Below, piece by piece: positions 8,080-16,943 of a stretch of 64,000 nt of DNA. Position 1 is the first letter of the stretch. Every line of letters begins with the position of its first letter. The notes under the pieces were generated by a model, which was not told where the DNA came from, did not search any database, and was given only the letters and a program-made list of their open reading frames with translations. Location: positions 372,001 to 436,000 of the forward strand of contig NZ_FOWC01000002.1 in assembly GCF_900115345.1 (NCBI RefSeq), read 5' to 3'. The stretch comes from Amycolatopsis rubida (lineage in GTDB: Bacteria > Actinomycetota > Actinomycetes > Mycobacteriales > Pseudonocardiaceae). The translations under genes and the position numbers were made by a program.

Positions 8080-8615
8080 CCGGCCACCCCTTCCGCTCGC
8101 CGGAACTCTTCCCGCAACGCCCGCAACCCGTAATACGAGCGGGACTTGACCGTGCCCGGCGGAATCCCGAGCCGCTCCGCCGCTTCCGCGACACTGCGCC
8201 CCTGCAGATACATCTGCTCAAGCACCTCGCGATGCTCCGGAGAAAGCCCGTCGAGCGCGGCGAGCACCACCATCGAGTCCACGACCTGATCGGCATGATC
8301 CCGCTCGACCGGCCCGCCCGACGGCGACTCGGCCACCTCCTGCGGCCGCGCCTCCTTCGCCCGGACCCGGTCGATCACCAGGTTCCGCACGACAGTGAGC
8401 AACCACCCGCGCACCGACCCACGCCCGTTGACCAGGCTGTCCGGACTCCGCCACGCGCGGACGAGCGCCTCCTGCACCACGTCCTCCGCCGCCGCGCGGT
8501 CGCCGAGCAGCCGGGCGGCGTAGGCGAGCATCGCCCGCCCGTGCTCCTCGAAAAGCGTGCGGACCAGCGCCTCGTCCGCAACCGCCCGCCGGTGACGGGC
8601 CCTGAACCCGGCCAT
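8076..8615 (-). CDS. ECF-family RNA polymerase sigma factor
   Basis: A 179-residue sigma-70 of the extracytoplasmic-function class. Region 2 is at residues 18-85 (LFEEHGRAMLAYAARLLGDRAAAEDVVQEALVRAWR). Region 4 is at about 115-165 (LDGLSPEHREVLEQMYLQGRSVAEAAERLGIPPGTVKSR). ATG 8615 with GGGAGGA upstream gives a normal-length protein; the longer frame upstream is low-complexity. It forms an operon with its zinc-finger anti-sigma partner. A possible autoregulatory element on the minus strand (GGAAGCAACAC, 16-bp spacer, CGACAAT at 8643-8674) is only tentative. Confidence 0.92.
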   Translation of the reverse strand: MAGFRARHRRAVADEALVRTLFEEHGRAMLAYAARLLGDRAAAEDVVQEALVRAWRSPDSLVNGRGSVRGWLLTVVRNLVIDRVRAKEARPQEVAESPSGGPVERDHADQVVDSMVVLAALDGLSPEHREVLEQMYLQGRSVAEAAERLGIPPGTVKSRSYYGLRALREEFRRAEGVAG

Positions 8616-9571
8616 GCCCCGATCATCCTCCCGGGCAGGGCCGATTGTCGCGCGGCCGACGGGTGTTGCTTCCCGCCCGGTACCGCTGGCTCTTTGTCCG
8701 GGCGCTCCGGACGGTTCACCTCCGGTGATCGCTGGTGCAGTTCCCCGGCCGGACGCCGGACCTGTTCCGGACCGGGCGGCGGCTCCCCGATCGATACCCG
8801 CCCACCAGCGTGGTTCCGCCGACACGATCGGGGAACACACCGCCTGCGGGCCCCGGACGTGGGCTAAGTTCGCACCTGATCCAGCCGGAAGGCTTGCTCA
8901 CCAGGTCGGCGCACGCCGGTGCCGTGCACTGGGATCACCGTCCCGGCCGCCCGACCGCCCTGGAGCCGCCGGGAGCGCTGCGCACACCGCCCTCCCGGCG
9001 GCTCCGGGGAATCTTGGGCCTGTTCCGCTCCCGGCCTTCGCGGCTGTTTTCGGCTCCGACGGCACCGAGTTTCCGCGTCCGGGCGGGCTCTGCTGCAGTT
9101 CGTTCCGGGGGAGTTCGGGGTTGCGCCACCACGGCAACTCTCCCCGCCGCTCGCTCCAGCACATTCGAGACTGCCCGGCCACGGCAACGCTCACCGCCGC
9201 CCGCTCCAGCACATTCGAGACTGCCCGACCACAGCAACGCTCGCGGAAAGAGCGGCCCATCCCCATCGCGGCCGAGCAACTCTCGTCACCACCGCGATCC
9301 GGAACGGGCAACTCTCACTGGCACCGCAGCAAGCAACCATCGCGTCCGAGCAGCCCTCGCCAACCCCGCGATCCGGTACCCTCGCATCCCCGAAACTCCG
9401 GCAAGGCTGTGCTGCGGCCACACCGGAACGTAGCGATGCCCCCAGCAAACGTCCGCCGGCCGCCCACGAACGCGGGCGGTCATCCTCGGCTTGCCAGCTT
9501 CTCCGCAGGCCGCCGTTCAACGTCCAGCCACGCCGGCCCATCGCCCGCGAGCCTGTCGGTCCACAAAGGAC
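8616..9571. other. 956-bp intergenic stretch without a convincing gene
   Basis: Upstream of the sigma factor and downstream of the small protein at 9572. Several long open frames exist on both strands, but all are Pro/Arg/Ser-rich low-complexity sequences without recognisable domains, start signals or codon-position bias. The stretch holds the sigma-factor promoter at its left end and a 50-bp direct repeat in the middle, with scattered GCAAC-containing variants as far as about 9400. Confidence 0.6.
9131..9240. repeat. 50-bp tandem direct repeat (2.2 copies)
   Basis: Two adjacent 50-base units (9131-9180 and 9181-9230) share all but about five positions, including a run through CCAGCACATTCGAGACTGCC. 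A third, degenerate start (ACAGCAACGCTC) follows at 9231. No gene covers it. Confidence 0.8.
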
Positions 9572-9808
9572 TCAAGCGGCAGCCGCGCCGAGGTCCGTCA
9601 GCACAACCGGGCTCGCCGGCGCTCCTCGGCGGCGGGCGATTCGCACCAGGCCCCGGCGGCGCAGGCGGTCCATCGCCTGCGTCTCCCACAGCGGAACCCG
9701 TCCGCCGACCGACCACAGGTAACACTCCCCGGCGAATCCGTTGTGGACCACCACCAGCCCGCGCCGGACGTCGTCCAGTGCGTGTACGTCCTCCGCGACG
9801 AGCACCAT
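9572..9808 (-). CDS. Small uncharacterised protein, possible winged-helix fragment
   Basis: A 78-residue protein preceded by a good ribosome-binding site (GGAGGGAG, 6 bases before the ATG). It contains HALDDVRRGLVVVHNGFAGECYLW and ends WETQAMDRLRRRGLVRI and VVLTDLGAAA. The latter resembles the recognition-helix and wing end of PadR/MarR-like domains, but I do not recognise the family. The reading frame and ribosome-binding site support a real gene; the function is unknown. Confidence 0.55.
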   Translation of the reverse strand: MVLVAEDVHALDDVRRGLVVVHNGFAGECYLWSVGGRVPLWETQAMDRLRRRGLVRIARRRGAPASPVVLTDLGAAAA

Positions 9809-9935
9809 GACCGGCTCCCTCCGTCCCCTTCATGGTGAAACGTCCGGGGCCGCCGGCACATCCGGGAATCCACCTCAGGGGTCCCTGGAGAAATGGGGTC
9901 GCCCTCGCCTCGCGGACCTGGCAGGATCGGGCATT

Positions 9936-10820
9936 GTGCGGCCGCCGACGATCGCGTGCGACGAGTCCGGCTCCGAAGGCGTGAACCTGATCGGCGCGAA
10001 CACCGCGGTATTCGCGCACGCCGCCGTCCGGATGGAACCCGCGGCCGCCGCGGAATGCGTTGCGCGGCTGCGGGAACTCATCGGTTCGCCCGCGCTCGAG
10101 TACAAAGCCAACCACCTCCTGCGCGCCAAAAACCGCGCTGCCCTGGAGTGGCTGCTCACCGAGCCCCTCGCCGATGCCGCCAGCGTGCTGCTCGTCGACA
10201 AAGCCCTGTTCCTCGCCGGCAAAATCGTCGACCTGCTCGTCGACCAGGCCCCCTACCCGGAATGCCTGCGACACCGTCCGGACGCCCGCGCCCGCGCCTT
10301 GCACCAAGACGGCCCGCGCCTGCACGGCACCCAGCGCTGGAACGAATTCCTGCGCTCGTTCACCGGGCTGCTGCGTACCTCGAACCGCCGCCTCCCCGCG
10401 ACCACTCCGGCCGAGTTCTTCGCCCAGACGGACGTCCTCGGCGAACTGGCCGCGGCTCGCCCGCGGGTGACCGCGTTGCGCGCCGAACTCCTCGCCGGCC
10501 CCGGTCTCGTCTCGCCGATCGACCCGTTGATGCCCGCACTCGCCGACACGATCGCGTTCTGGCGGCCGGAAGAGGTCATCCACGACGAGCAGCCGTCTCT
10601 CACCTCGGCCCGGCTCGCCCAGCTGCTCGATCCGGTGCCGCGATGGCGATTCGTCGACTCGAGGGCCGAACCGCGGGTCCAGATAGCTGATTTCCTGGCG
10701 GGAGTCGCGCGGCGGCTGACCGAGGACACCCTGCACGGCGACGGGGACCCGGAGCTGGTCAAGCTACTGCGGCCGTATGTGCTTCCGGCATCGGTCTGGA
10801 TCGGGGATCCGGCGGACTAG
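9936..10820 (+). CDS. DUF3800-like protein
   Basis: A 294-residue protein beginning VRPPTIACDESGSEGVNLIG. The CDESGSEG segment matches the N-terminal (I)DESG signature of DUF3800-like, RNase-H-fold-related proteins of unknown role. Later motifs include an Asp in LLVDKALFLAGKIVDLL and IHDEQPSLT, and the C-terminal VQIADFLAG also fits this family (VQlADliAG). GTG 9936 is chosen because the family signature starts within 10 residues. No typical ribosome-binding site is present, so the start may be leaderless. It is not close to any defence or mobile genes here. Confidence 0.65.
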   Translation: MRPPTIACDESGSEGVNLIGANTAVFAHAAVRMEPAAAAECVARLRELIGSPALEYKANHLLRAKNRAALEWLLTEPLADAASVLLVDKALFLAGKIVDLLVDQAPYPECLRHRPDARARALHQDGPRLHGTQRWNEFLRSFTGLLRTSNRRLPATTPAEFFAQTDVLGELAAARPRVTALRAELLAGPGLVSPIDPLMPALADTIAFWRPEEVIHDEQPSLTSARLAQLLDPVPRWRFVDSRAEPRVQIADFLAGVARRLTEDTLHGDGDPELVKLLRPYVLPASVWIGDPAD

Positions 10821-10854
10821 CTGCCCGCGCCATCGCAGCGGTGGCTTGACGCGG

Positions 10855-11274
10855 TCACAAATCCCGCGGGTTGACGACGTGCACCGCGGCTTCCTCCGCC
10901 GAGGCCGCGCCGCCGTCGATGCCGATGTCCGAGGCGTACAGCTCGGCCTCGGCGTCTGGGCCGAAGCCCGCGTTGGCGGCCACCAGGCGGCCCGCGCGGA
11001 AGTCGCCGACCTCGTCGTCGACGAGCTCGCCGTCGGTGTCGTCGGTGTCGCCAAGGCCGTCGCCGCCGGTCGCGCGGATCTCCGGGAGTTCGCGGGCCAG
11101 CCTGCCCGCCCAGCTCTCCCCGGCGGCTTCTTCGGCGGCGGTAGTGCCCCAGTCGCGAGTCGCGAGCGGACGTTCCGGCGGCGAATAACCCTCGTCGTAG
11201 GGGTCGCCGTCCTCCAGGGTGTCTTCGGGATCCAGCACGCCGGTGTCGGCGTTGTCTTCGATGTCGTCGTCCAC
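10855..11274 (-). CDS. DUF5709 family acidic protein
   Basis: A 139-residue, very acidic protein. The N-terminal signature TGVLDPEDTLEDGDPYDEGYSPPERP followed by GESWAGRLARELPE is characteristic of the actinobacterial DUF5709 family, whose function is unknown. The start is GTG 11274 with AAGGAGGA 4-5 bases upstream. The gene is monocistronic and divergent from the VanZ-like gene. Confidence 0.85.
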   Translation of the reverse strand: MDDDIEDNADTGVLDPEDTLEDGDPYDEGYSPPERPLATRDWGTTAAEEAAGESWAGRLARELPEIRATGGDGLGDTDDTDGELVDDEVGDFRAGRLVAANAGFGPDAEAELYASDIGIDGGAASAEEAAVHVVNPRDL

Positions 11275-11345
11275 TGCTCCTCCTTTCCGCGTGCCCAGGC
11301 TACTGCCGCCCGCTAGCCTGTGCGCTCACGCCGGGTGGAGGAACG

Positions 11346-12419
11346 ATGACTCAGTGGAGCGGTCCCACGCTGATCGCCGTGTTCGCCGGATTCGGGCTGG
11401 CGTTAGTTTTGGTGGTCCCGTATGTCGCGATCAGCTATCGCAAACGCGGTGAACTCGGCCTGCTGCGCGCGATCGCCGCGCCGACTTTCCTCGTGTATTG
11501 CTTCGCGCTGGTCACCTACACGCTGCTGCCGCTGCCGGACGTCGACGCGGCGTACTGCGCGACGCACGAAGCGCTGCGGCACCCGGTGTGGAACCCGCTC
11601 CAGTTCCTCGAAGACATGCGGCAGTTCAACACCGGATTGCTGGACAATCCCGCGCTGCGCCAGGTGTTGTTCAACGTCGCGTTCTTCGTGCCGTGGGGCG
11701 TGTTCGTGCGGCGATTGTTCGTGCGGAGCATCGGTTTCGCCGTCGTCAGCGGGTTCTTCGTGTCGCTTGCCATCGAGACGACCCAGCTGACCGGCGTGTG
11801 GTTCCTGATGGAGTGCCCGTACCGGCTGTTCGACACCGGCGACCTGCTGTCCAACACCGTCGGCGCGGGGGCCGGCGCGCTTCTCGCGCCCGTGCTGCGG
11901 CGCTCCGGACGGCTGCGTCCCGCCGACGAACCACGCCCGGTCCTTGCCCGGCGACGACTGCTGGGCATGGTGCTCGACCTGATTTCGGTGACGCTGGCGG
12001 GCGTCGTGCTGAGCATGATCGCGCTCGCCGTGCAGTACGTCACCAAGGGCACGCTGCAGAACAACACGCTGATCGACGACGTCCTCGGCCGCTGGGTGCC
12101 CACCGCGGTCCTGTTGCTGCTCGTGCCACTGGCGGGCAACGGCGCGACGCCTGGTCAGCGCGCGGTTCTGCTGACGGTGGTGCGCGCGGACGGACGGCCA
12201 CCGTCGATGCTGCAGTCGATCGTCCGGTTCCTGATCGGTTCAGGCGGCTACTTCATCCTGGTCGGCTTGGACTCCGGGTGGACCTCGCTGTGGCTGCTGG
12301 CGCATCTGGTGTTCATGATCTTCACCCGGGGACATCGTGGCCTGACCGGGCTGGTGTGCGGGCTGTCCGTCGTCGACACGCGGGCGGTGGACCGGGAGCC
12401 GGTCGCCCCGCCAGGGTGA
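11346..12419 (+). CDS. VanZ-RDD fusion membrane protein
   Basis: A 357-residue integral membrane protein. The N-terminal half is a VanZ-like domain with several transmembrane helices and the conserved NxxxFxPWG-type segment (NVAFFVPWGVFV), then SLAIETTQL and FDTGDLLSNTVGAGAGALL. From about residue 205 a second domain begins RRRLLGMVLDLISVTLAGVVLSM and contains GATPGQRAVLLTVV, both typical of RDD domains. VanZ relatives confer low teicoplanin resistance or act in cell-envelope homeostasis. The ATG at 11346 follows GGAGGAAC. Its stop lies 50 bases before the Ada-AlkA gene. Confidence 0.85.
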   Translation: MTQWSGPTLIAVFAGFGLALVLVVPYVAISYRKRGELGLLRAIAAPTFLVYCFALVTYTLLPLPDVDAAYCATHEALRHPVWNPLQFLEDMRQFNTGLLDNPALRQVLFNVAFFVPWGVFVRRLFVRSIGFAVVSGFFVSLAIETTQLTGVWFLMECPYRLFDTGDLLSNTVGAGAGALLAPVLRRSGRLRPADEPRPVLARRRLLGMVLDLISVTLAGVVLSMIALAVQYVTKGTLQNNTLIDDVLGRWVPTAVLLLLVPLAGNGATPGQRAVLLTVVRADGRPPSMLQSIVRFLIGSGGYFILVGLDSGWTSLWLLAHLVFMIFTRGHRGLTGLVCGLSVVDTRAVDREPVAPPG

Positions 12420-12469
12420 TGTCGTTTTTTCGCGAGGTTTCGTGCGCGGGGCGGGGCAGACTGGTCGGC

Positions 12470-13951
12470 GTGTACGAGGAGACCGAACGCTGTATCCGCG
12501 CGGTGCAGTCGAAGGACGACCGGTTCGACGGGTGGTTTTTCACCGCGGTGCTGACCACGGGGATTTACTGTCGGCCGAGTTGTCCGGTGGTGCCGCCCAA
12601 GGTCGAGAACATGCGCTTCTACCCGAGCGCAGCAGCCGCGCAGGCCGCCGGATTCCGCGCCTGCAAACGCTGCCGGCCCGACGCGTCGCCCGGTTCGCCG
12701 CTGTGGAACGAACGCGCCGACGTCGTGGCACGCGCGATGCGCCTGATCGGCGACGGCGTCGTCGACCGCGAAGGAGTGCAGGGGTTGGCTACGCGACTGG
12801 GGTACAGCGTCCGGCAGGTGGAACGCCAGGTGCGGGCCGAACTGGGCGCGGGCCCGCTCGCGCTGGCTCGGGCCCAGCGCGCCGAGACCGCCCGGTTGCT
12901 GATCGAAACCACGACGATGCCGATGAGCGATATCGCGCACGCGGCGGGGTTTTCGAGCATCCGGACGTTCAACGAAACCGTGCGTGCGGTCTTCGCCCTG
13001 ACGCCGAGCGAACTGCGCTCCCGAGTCCGCGGCGGCAAGCGGACCAAGTCGCAGGGAGTGCTGTCGGTGCGGCTCCCGTTCCGCCGGCCGCTGTGCCCGG
13101 ACAACCTGTTCGGGCACCTGATCGCCACCGCGGTCCCGGGCGTCGAGGAATGGCGCGACGGCGCGTACCGCCGCACCCTGCGACTGCCGCACGGCCACGG
13201 CGTGGTGTCGCTCCGCCCGGAGCCGGACCACGTCGCATGCCGCCTGAGCCTGACCGACCAGCGCGACCTGGCCGCCGCGATCAGCCGTTGCCGCTGGCTC
13301 CTGGATCTGGACGCCGACCCGGTCGCCGTCGACGAACAACTCGCCACGGACCCGACCCTCGCTCCCCTGGTGGCCGCCGCACCCGGCAGACGCGTCCCGC
13401 GCACGACCGACTCGGCCGAGTTCGCCGTGCGTGCCGTCCTCGGCCAGCAGGTCTCGACCGCGGCCGCCCGCACCCACGCCGCGCGCCTGGTCCTGGCACA
13501 CGGCGCCCCGATCGAGGACCGCGAAGGCGGCCTGACGCACCTGTTCCCGTCGCCCGAGTCGCTGGCGGAACTGGACCCGGAAACGCTGGCCATGCCGAAG
13601 TCCCGCCGAGCGACCCTGCTGGGTCTCGTGTCAGCCCTGGTCTCCGGCGACGTCGATCTGACCGCAGGCGGCGATTGGGTCCACGCCCGCGCGCAGTTGG
13701 CCGCGCTGCCCGGCTTCGGCCCGTGGACGGTGGAGAGCATCGCCATGCGCGCCCTCGGCGACCCGGACGCCTTCGTCGCGAGTGACTTGGGTGTGAAAGT
13801 CGCCGCCGAAACCCTAGGCCTGCCACCAAGTCCAGCCGCCTTGATCGCGCACGCCAGCCGGTGGCAGCCGTGGCGCGCGTACGCGGTCCAGCACCTCTGG
13901 GCGACCGGTGACCACCCGATCAACCGTATCCCCGCGGAGGAATCGGCATGA
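12470..13951 (+). CDS. alkA: Ada-AlkA: methylphosphotriester sensor fused to 3-methyladenine DNA glycosylase II
   Basis: A 493-residue repair protein and regulator. The N-terminal Ada domain binds zinc through C34, C38, C65 and C68 (GIYCRPSC, CKRC); C34 is the expected methyl acceptor from phosphotriesters. An AraC-type helix-turn-helix follows at 85-185 (GLATRLGYSVRQVERQV; MSDIAHAAGFSSIRTFN). Residues 195-493 are an AlkA glycosylase with the helix-hairpin-helix LPGFGPWTVESIAMRAL and the catalytic Asp439 (FVASDLGVK). It removes 3-methyladenine-type lesions and probably autoregulates the operon. GTG 12470 is chosen over ATG 12419 because a CAGACT box 7 bases upstream fits a leaderless start and the family begins (V/M)YEETERC. 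It overlaps ogt by 4 bases. Confidence 0.9.
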   Translation: MYEETERCIRAVQSKDDRFDGWFFTAVLTTGIYCRPSCPVVPPKVENMRFYPSAAAAQAAGFRACKRCRPDASPGSPLWNERADVVARAMRLIGDGVVDREGVQGLATRLGYSVRQVERQVRAELGAGPLALARAQRAETARLLIETTTMPMSDIAHAAGFSSIRTFNETVRAVFALTPSELRSRVRGGKRTKSQGVLSVRLPFRRPLCPDNLFGHLIATAVPGVEEWRDGAYRRTLRLPHGHGVVSLRPEPDHVACRLSLTDQRDLAAAISRCRWLLDLDADPVAVDEQLATDPTLAPLVAAAPGRRVPRTTDSAEFAVRAVLGQQVSTAAARTHAARLVLAHGAPIEDREGGLTHLFPSPESLAELDPETLAMPKSRRATLLGLVSALVSGDVDLTAGGDWVHARAQLAALPGFGPWTVESIAMRALGDPDAFVASDLGVKVAAETLGLPPSPAALIAHASRWQPWRAYAVQHLWATGDHPINRIPAEESA

Positions 13952-14439
13952 CCGTGGTGCACACCGTCATCGACAGCCCTGAGGGCCCGCTGACCCTCAT
14001 GGCCCGCGACGGCGGACTGGCCGGCCTGTACATCGGCGACGAGCAGTACCGCCCACCACGCGCCGCCTTCGGCGACCGGGACGACCGCCCGTTCGCCGCG
14101 GCGGCCCGTCAGCTGAACGAGTACTTCGCCGGTGACCGGGTTGAGTTCGACCTTCCGTTAGCTTTCAGCGGCACTCCTTTCCAAGAGACGGTGTGGCGGG
14201 CGCTCCTGCAGATCCCGTACGGCGCGACGACGACCTACCGAGAGCTGGCGGAGTCGATCGGCCGCCCGACGGCGTCCCGTGCGGTCGGCCTGGCGAACGG
14301 CCGGAACCCCATCGGCATCGTGGTGCCGTGCCACCGGGTGCTGGGCAGCAACGGATCGCTGACCGGCTACGCGGCTGGGGTGGAGTGCAAGCGGAGGTTG
14401 CTGGAACTGGAGCGGGGCGGGCGGGTGGTTGCGGGGTGA
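13948..14439 (+). CDS. ogt: Methylated-DNA-protein-cysteine methyltransferase
   Basis: A 163-residue O6-alkylguanine-DNA alkyltransferase that directly reverses O6-methylguanine. The active-site motif is IVVPCHRVLGSNGSLTGYAAG with acceptor Cys128. The DNA-binding helix region is PYGATTTYRELAESIGRPTASRAVGLANG. The length is standard. The ATG overlaps the Ada-AlkA stop (ATGA), so the two alkylation-repair genes are translationally coupled and presumably induced together by the Ada domain. Confidence 0.95.
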   Translation: MTVVHTVIDSPEGPLTLMARDGGLAGLYIGDEQYRPPRAAFGDRDDRPFAAAARQLNEYFAGDRVEFDLPLAFSGTPFQETVWRALLQIPYGATTTYRELAESIGRPTASRAVGLANGRNPIGIVVPCHRVLGSNGSLTGYAAGVECKRRLLELERGGRVVAG

Positions 14440-15308
14440 GTTCGGGGGGCCGAGCGGCTGGCCGTGGCTCGGGTGAGTTGGTTCGGGTCGGCTCAGGGCG
14501 GCACCGGATTGGCTTGGGTCCGAGCGGGGCTCGCTCGGTTCGGCGCGAGGCTGACTCGGCTCGGCGCAGGACTGGCTCGGCTCGGCGCAGGACTGGCTCG
14601 ATTCGGCGCAGCGCTCGCTCGATTCGGCACAGCGCTGGCTCGGCTCGGCACAGGACTGGCTCGATTCGGCGCAGCGCTCGCTCGGCTCGGCACAGCGCTC
14701 GCTCGATTCGGCACAGCGCTGGCTCGGCTCGGCACAGCGCTCGCTCAGCTCGGCACAGCGCTCGCTCGATTCGGCACAGCGCTCGCTCAGCTCGGCACAG
14801 GACTGGCTCGATTCGGCGCAGCACTCGCTCAGCTCGGCGCAGGGCTGGCTCAGCTCGGTGCAACACTCCCTCCAGCTCGGCGCAGCACTGGCGCGGCTCG
14901 GCGCAGCACTCGCCAACCCGCGGCGGGTTCCGCGGCTGGCGGCCGGCACCGCGGGGCCGGGCACGGCTCGCCGAATCGGCGCGCGCGTGGCGCAGCTTCG
15001 CGTCCACTATCGAGCCGGGGCCAGACTGGCTCGGATCGGTGCGACGAACCGGGCTGGCATGGCTCAAGCCGGACTCGCTTGACTCTGGCCGGACGGAGCG
15101 AGGATGGCTGGGATTGGACCGAGCCGTCACCTGATTTCGTCCCACCTGCGCGGTTCGCTTCGCTCAGCTCGCCCGAAGGTCGGGCCCGGCTCGGGTATGG
15201 GCCCGTTTCAGGTTGTCTCGGCCGCTTGCCTTCACCGCTCATGCGGTGCGGTTCCGGCTCGTCTTCCACCATGGGGTTCGGCCGTTTCGCGCCAGCCGTG
15301 ACCGAGGC
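14440..15308. other. 869-bp intergenic stretch dominated by a minisatellite
   Basis: Between the convergent ogt and isocitrate-lyase-family genes. All frames are open over long distances because of the repeat period, but none has a recognisable domain or ribosome-binding site. To the right of the array the sequence remains rich in GGCTCGG/GGCTCGGG words up to about 15200. No clear terminator hairpin for ogt was found. Confidence 0.65.
14527..14907. repeat. 21-bp tandem repeat array (about 18 units)
   Basis: About 18 head-to-tail units of 21 bp. Two main types alternate: one with GGCTCGGCTCGGCGCA and one with CGCTCGATTCGGCACA. Positions 1-4 and 10-13 of the unit vary most. Because 21 is a multiple of 3, any frame gives a heptapeptide repeat, for example (A/G)LAR(F/L)G(A/T) on the plus strand and SERCAE-type on the minus strand. 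No start signal or domain supports translation. Confidence 0.9.
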
Positions 15309-16130
15309 TCAGCTGAACCAGCCGTTCACCGTTCCGAAGTCCAGGGCGCCGGTCACCTCCCCATAAGTCCCTTGCTTCAGCACCTCTGCCGCCGCGTGGT
15401 GGGCCAGGGAGTAGGCCGCCTGGGCGATCGACGTGCCGACACTCACCCGGCGCACGCCAGCCGCGGCCAGGTCTGACACCGGGGGTGCGCCGGGTCCAGC
15501 CATGGCGCTTACCGGGATCGGCGAGGACGTTGCCAGTTCCGCCAGTACCTCGACGTCCACCAGGCCCGGGACGAAGATGCTGTCCGCTCCGGCGTCGGCG
15601 TAGACACGGGCTCGGGTCAGTACATCGTCGAAGCGACCGGCGGGTTCGCCGACTCCGAAGAGGTACACGTCCGTCCGGGCGTTGATCCACAACTCCGAGA
15701 GACCGGCTGTCGCGGCGGCGCGGGCCGCGGTGAAGCGTTCTGCCTGTTCGTCGGGAGTGAAGAGAGTGGCAGTTCCGGCACGGGAGTCTTCCAGGTTCAC
15801 GCCTACTGCGCCCGCCTCGATGACGCCTCGCACGGTTTCGGCGACGGCTGAAGGGGCTAGGCCGTAGCCGCCTTCTACGTCGGCGGTTACCGGGACTTCT
15901 ACGGCTGCGGCGATTTGGGCGATCACCGTCAGCATTTCCGCGCGAGAAAGATGCTGGCCGTCGCCTCGGGCCAGGGCCCAGGAGACGCCTCCGCTGGTGG
16001 TGGCGATCGCGGGGGCGCCTGCGCGTTCGATAGCGACCGCACTGCCTGCGTCCCACGCGTTCGGCAGCACCAGGACATCAGTCGCGTGCAGTTCGCGGAA
16101 GAGATTTGCCTTGTCTTGCAACGAGTTCAC
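15309..16130 (-). CDS. Isocitrate lyase/PEP-mutase superfamily enzyme
   Basis: A 273-residue TIM-barrel enzyme of the ICL/PEPM superfamily. It carries LVLPNAWDAGSAVAIERAGAPAIATTS, the acidic metal-binding VTADVEGGYG, GVNLEDS, and WINARTDVY. Members in this subgroup act as oxaloacetate decarboxylase, 2-methylisocitrate-like lyase or phosphonate-related enzymes. It lacks the ICL KKCGH catalytic loop, so a lyase assignment to isocitrate is unlikely. The start is GTG 16130 with GGGGAGGA upstream rather than an earlier in-frame codon. It is monocistronic, with no pathway genes beside it. Confidence 0.85.
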   Translation of the reverse strand: MNSLQDKANLFRELHATDVLVLPNAWDAGSAVAIERAGAPAIATTSGGVSWALARGDGQHLSRAEMLTVIAQIAAAVEVPVTADVEGGYGLAPSAVAETVRGVIEAGAVGVNLEDSRAGTATLFTPDEQAERFTAARAAATAGLSELWINARTDVYLFGVGEPAGRFDDVLTRARVYADAGADSIFVPGLVDVEVLAELATSSPIPVSAMAGPGAPPVSDLAAAGVRRVSVGTSIAQAAYSLAHHAAAEVLKQGTYGEVTGALDFGTVNGWFS

Positions 16131-16217
16131 GAGGTTCCTCCCCAGTGGCGAGCCCCAGGCGGGGCAACTGCGGAGGAACGTATCAGCGGGCACCGACAAA
16201 AACCGGTGCGGAAAGAA

Positions 16218-16850
16218 TCAGGGGAGGTCGAAGCCCAGTTCGCGAGCGGCCTCGGCGGGGGTCGGCTGGGTCCAGCGGCGGGCGACGGCTTCGTGGGTGG
16301 ACAGCGAGCGCGGTTCGGCTCGGTCCAGGTACAGGACGCCGTGCAGATGGTCCGTCTCGTGCTGGACGATTCGTGCTGGCCAGCCGGACAATTCCGCGTC
16401 CAGCGCCGCGCCGGTTTCGCTGGTGCCGCGAAGCCGGATCCGCAGGGGCCGCGCGACGACGGCCTGCCATCCGCGCACGCTGAGGCAGCCCTCGAAGAAC
16501 GCGGCGGTTTCGTCGCCCACTCGGGTGTACTCGGGGTTCACCAGCACGCGGAACGGCAACGGGACGATCCCGCGGGTGGCGAGGGTGGATTCGGCGACGC
16601 CGGGGCGTTCTCGGGCACCGTCCTCGACGACCGCGATCCGGACCGACAAGCCGATCTGCGGCGCGGCGAGGCCGACGCCGGGTGCCGCGTGCATGGTCTC
16701 CTTCATGCCCTCGATCAGCGCGGAAAGCAGTTCGTCGCTCAGTTCGCCCTCGTACGGGCGGGCGGCAGCGCGCAGCACGGGGTCGCCTGCCTGCACGATC
16801 GGCCACGGCAACGGCTGGGCGAGCAGTTTCTCGACCTGTTCGGCAAGCAC
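16218..16850 (-). CDS. def: Peptide deformylase
   Basis: A 210-residue deformylase that removes the formyl group from nascent N-terminal fMet. All three signatures are present: GVGLAAPQIG (residues 58-67), EGCLS (120-124; metal ligand Cys122) and HETDH (164-168; two His ligands and the catalytic Glu165). GTG 16850 is preferred over the longer TTG start because GGAGAGGGG lies 7 bases before it. No fmt or rpm gene is adjacent, so this may be a secondary deformylase. It lies divergent from the class V aminotransferase. Confidence 0.93.
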   Translation of the reverse strand: MLAEQVEKLLAQPLPWPIVQAGDPVLRAAARPYEGELSDELLSALIEGMKETMHAAPGVGLAAPQIGLSVRIAVVEDGARERPGVAESTLATRGIVPLPFRVLVNPEYTRVGDETAAFFEGCLSVRGWQAVVARPLRIRLRGTSETGAALDAELSGWPARIVQHETDHLHGVLYLDRAEPRSLSTHEAVARRWTQPTPAEAARELGFDLP

Positions 16851-16943
16851 CAGCGAACCCCTCTCCAAGGGCAACGGGACAGCGGCATGATCGCACCCGC
16901 GCGGAGCACGACACTCGCCCGGGGATCAGGCAAGCTGGCAGCC

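Noticed and set aside
8614-9810. A 398-codon plus-strand frame upstream of the DUF3800-like gene
   Set aside because: Pro/Arg/Ser-rich low complexity, covers the 50-bp repeat, and lacks a ribosome-binding site and domains.
11498-13951. An 817-codon frame extending the Ada-AlkA protein upstream
   Set aside because: The upstream part is the shadow of the VanZ-RDD gene in another frame, Arg-rich and without homology. A GTG with a -10 box at 12470 explains the start.
14527-14907. CRISPR array
   Set aside because: Units are 21 bp, contiguous, with no unique spacers, and no cas gene is present.
14464-15366. A 300-codon plus-strand frame with heptapeptide repeats (GLARLGA type), and similar minus-strand frames rich in SERCAE
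   Set aside because: Every frame is open because the DNA repeat is 21 bp. There is no ribosome-binding site or domain, and the frame overlaps the 3' end of the isocitrate-lyase-family gene.
16872-16874. TTG start for peptide deformylase, 8 codons upstream
   Set aside because: GTG 16850 has a good ribosome-binding site (GGAGAGGGG) that the TTG start would place inside the coding region.
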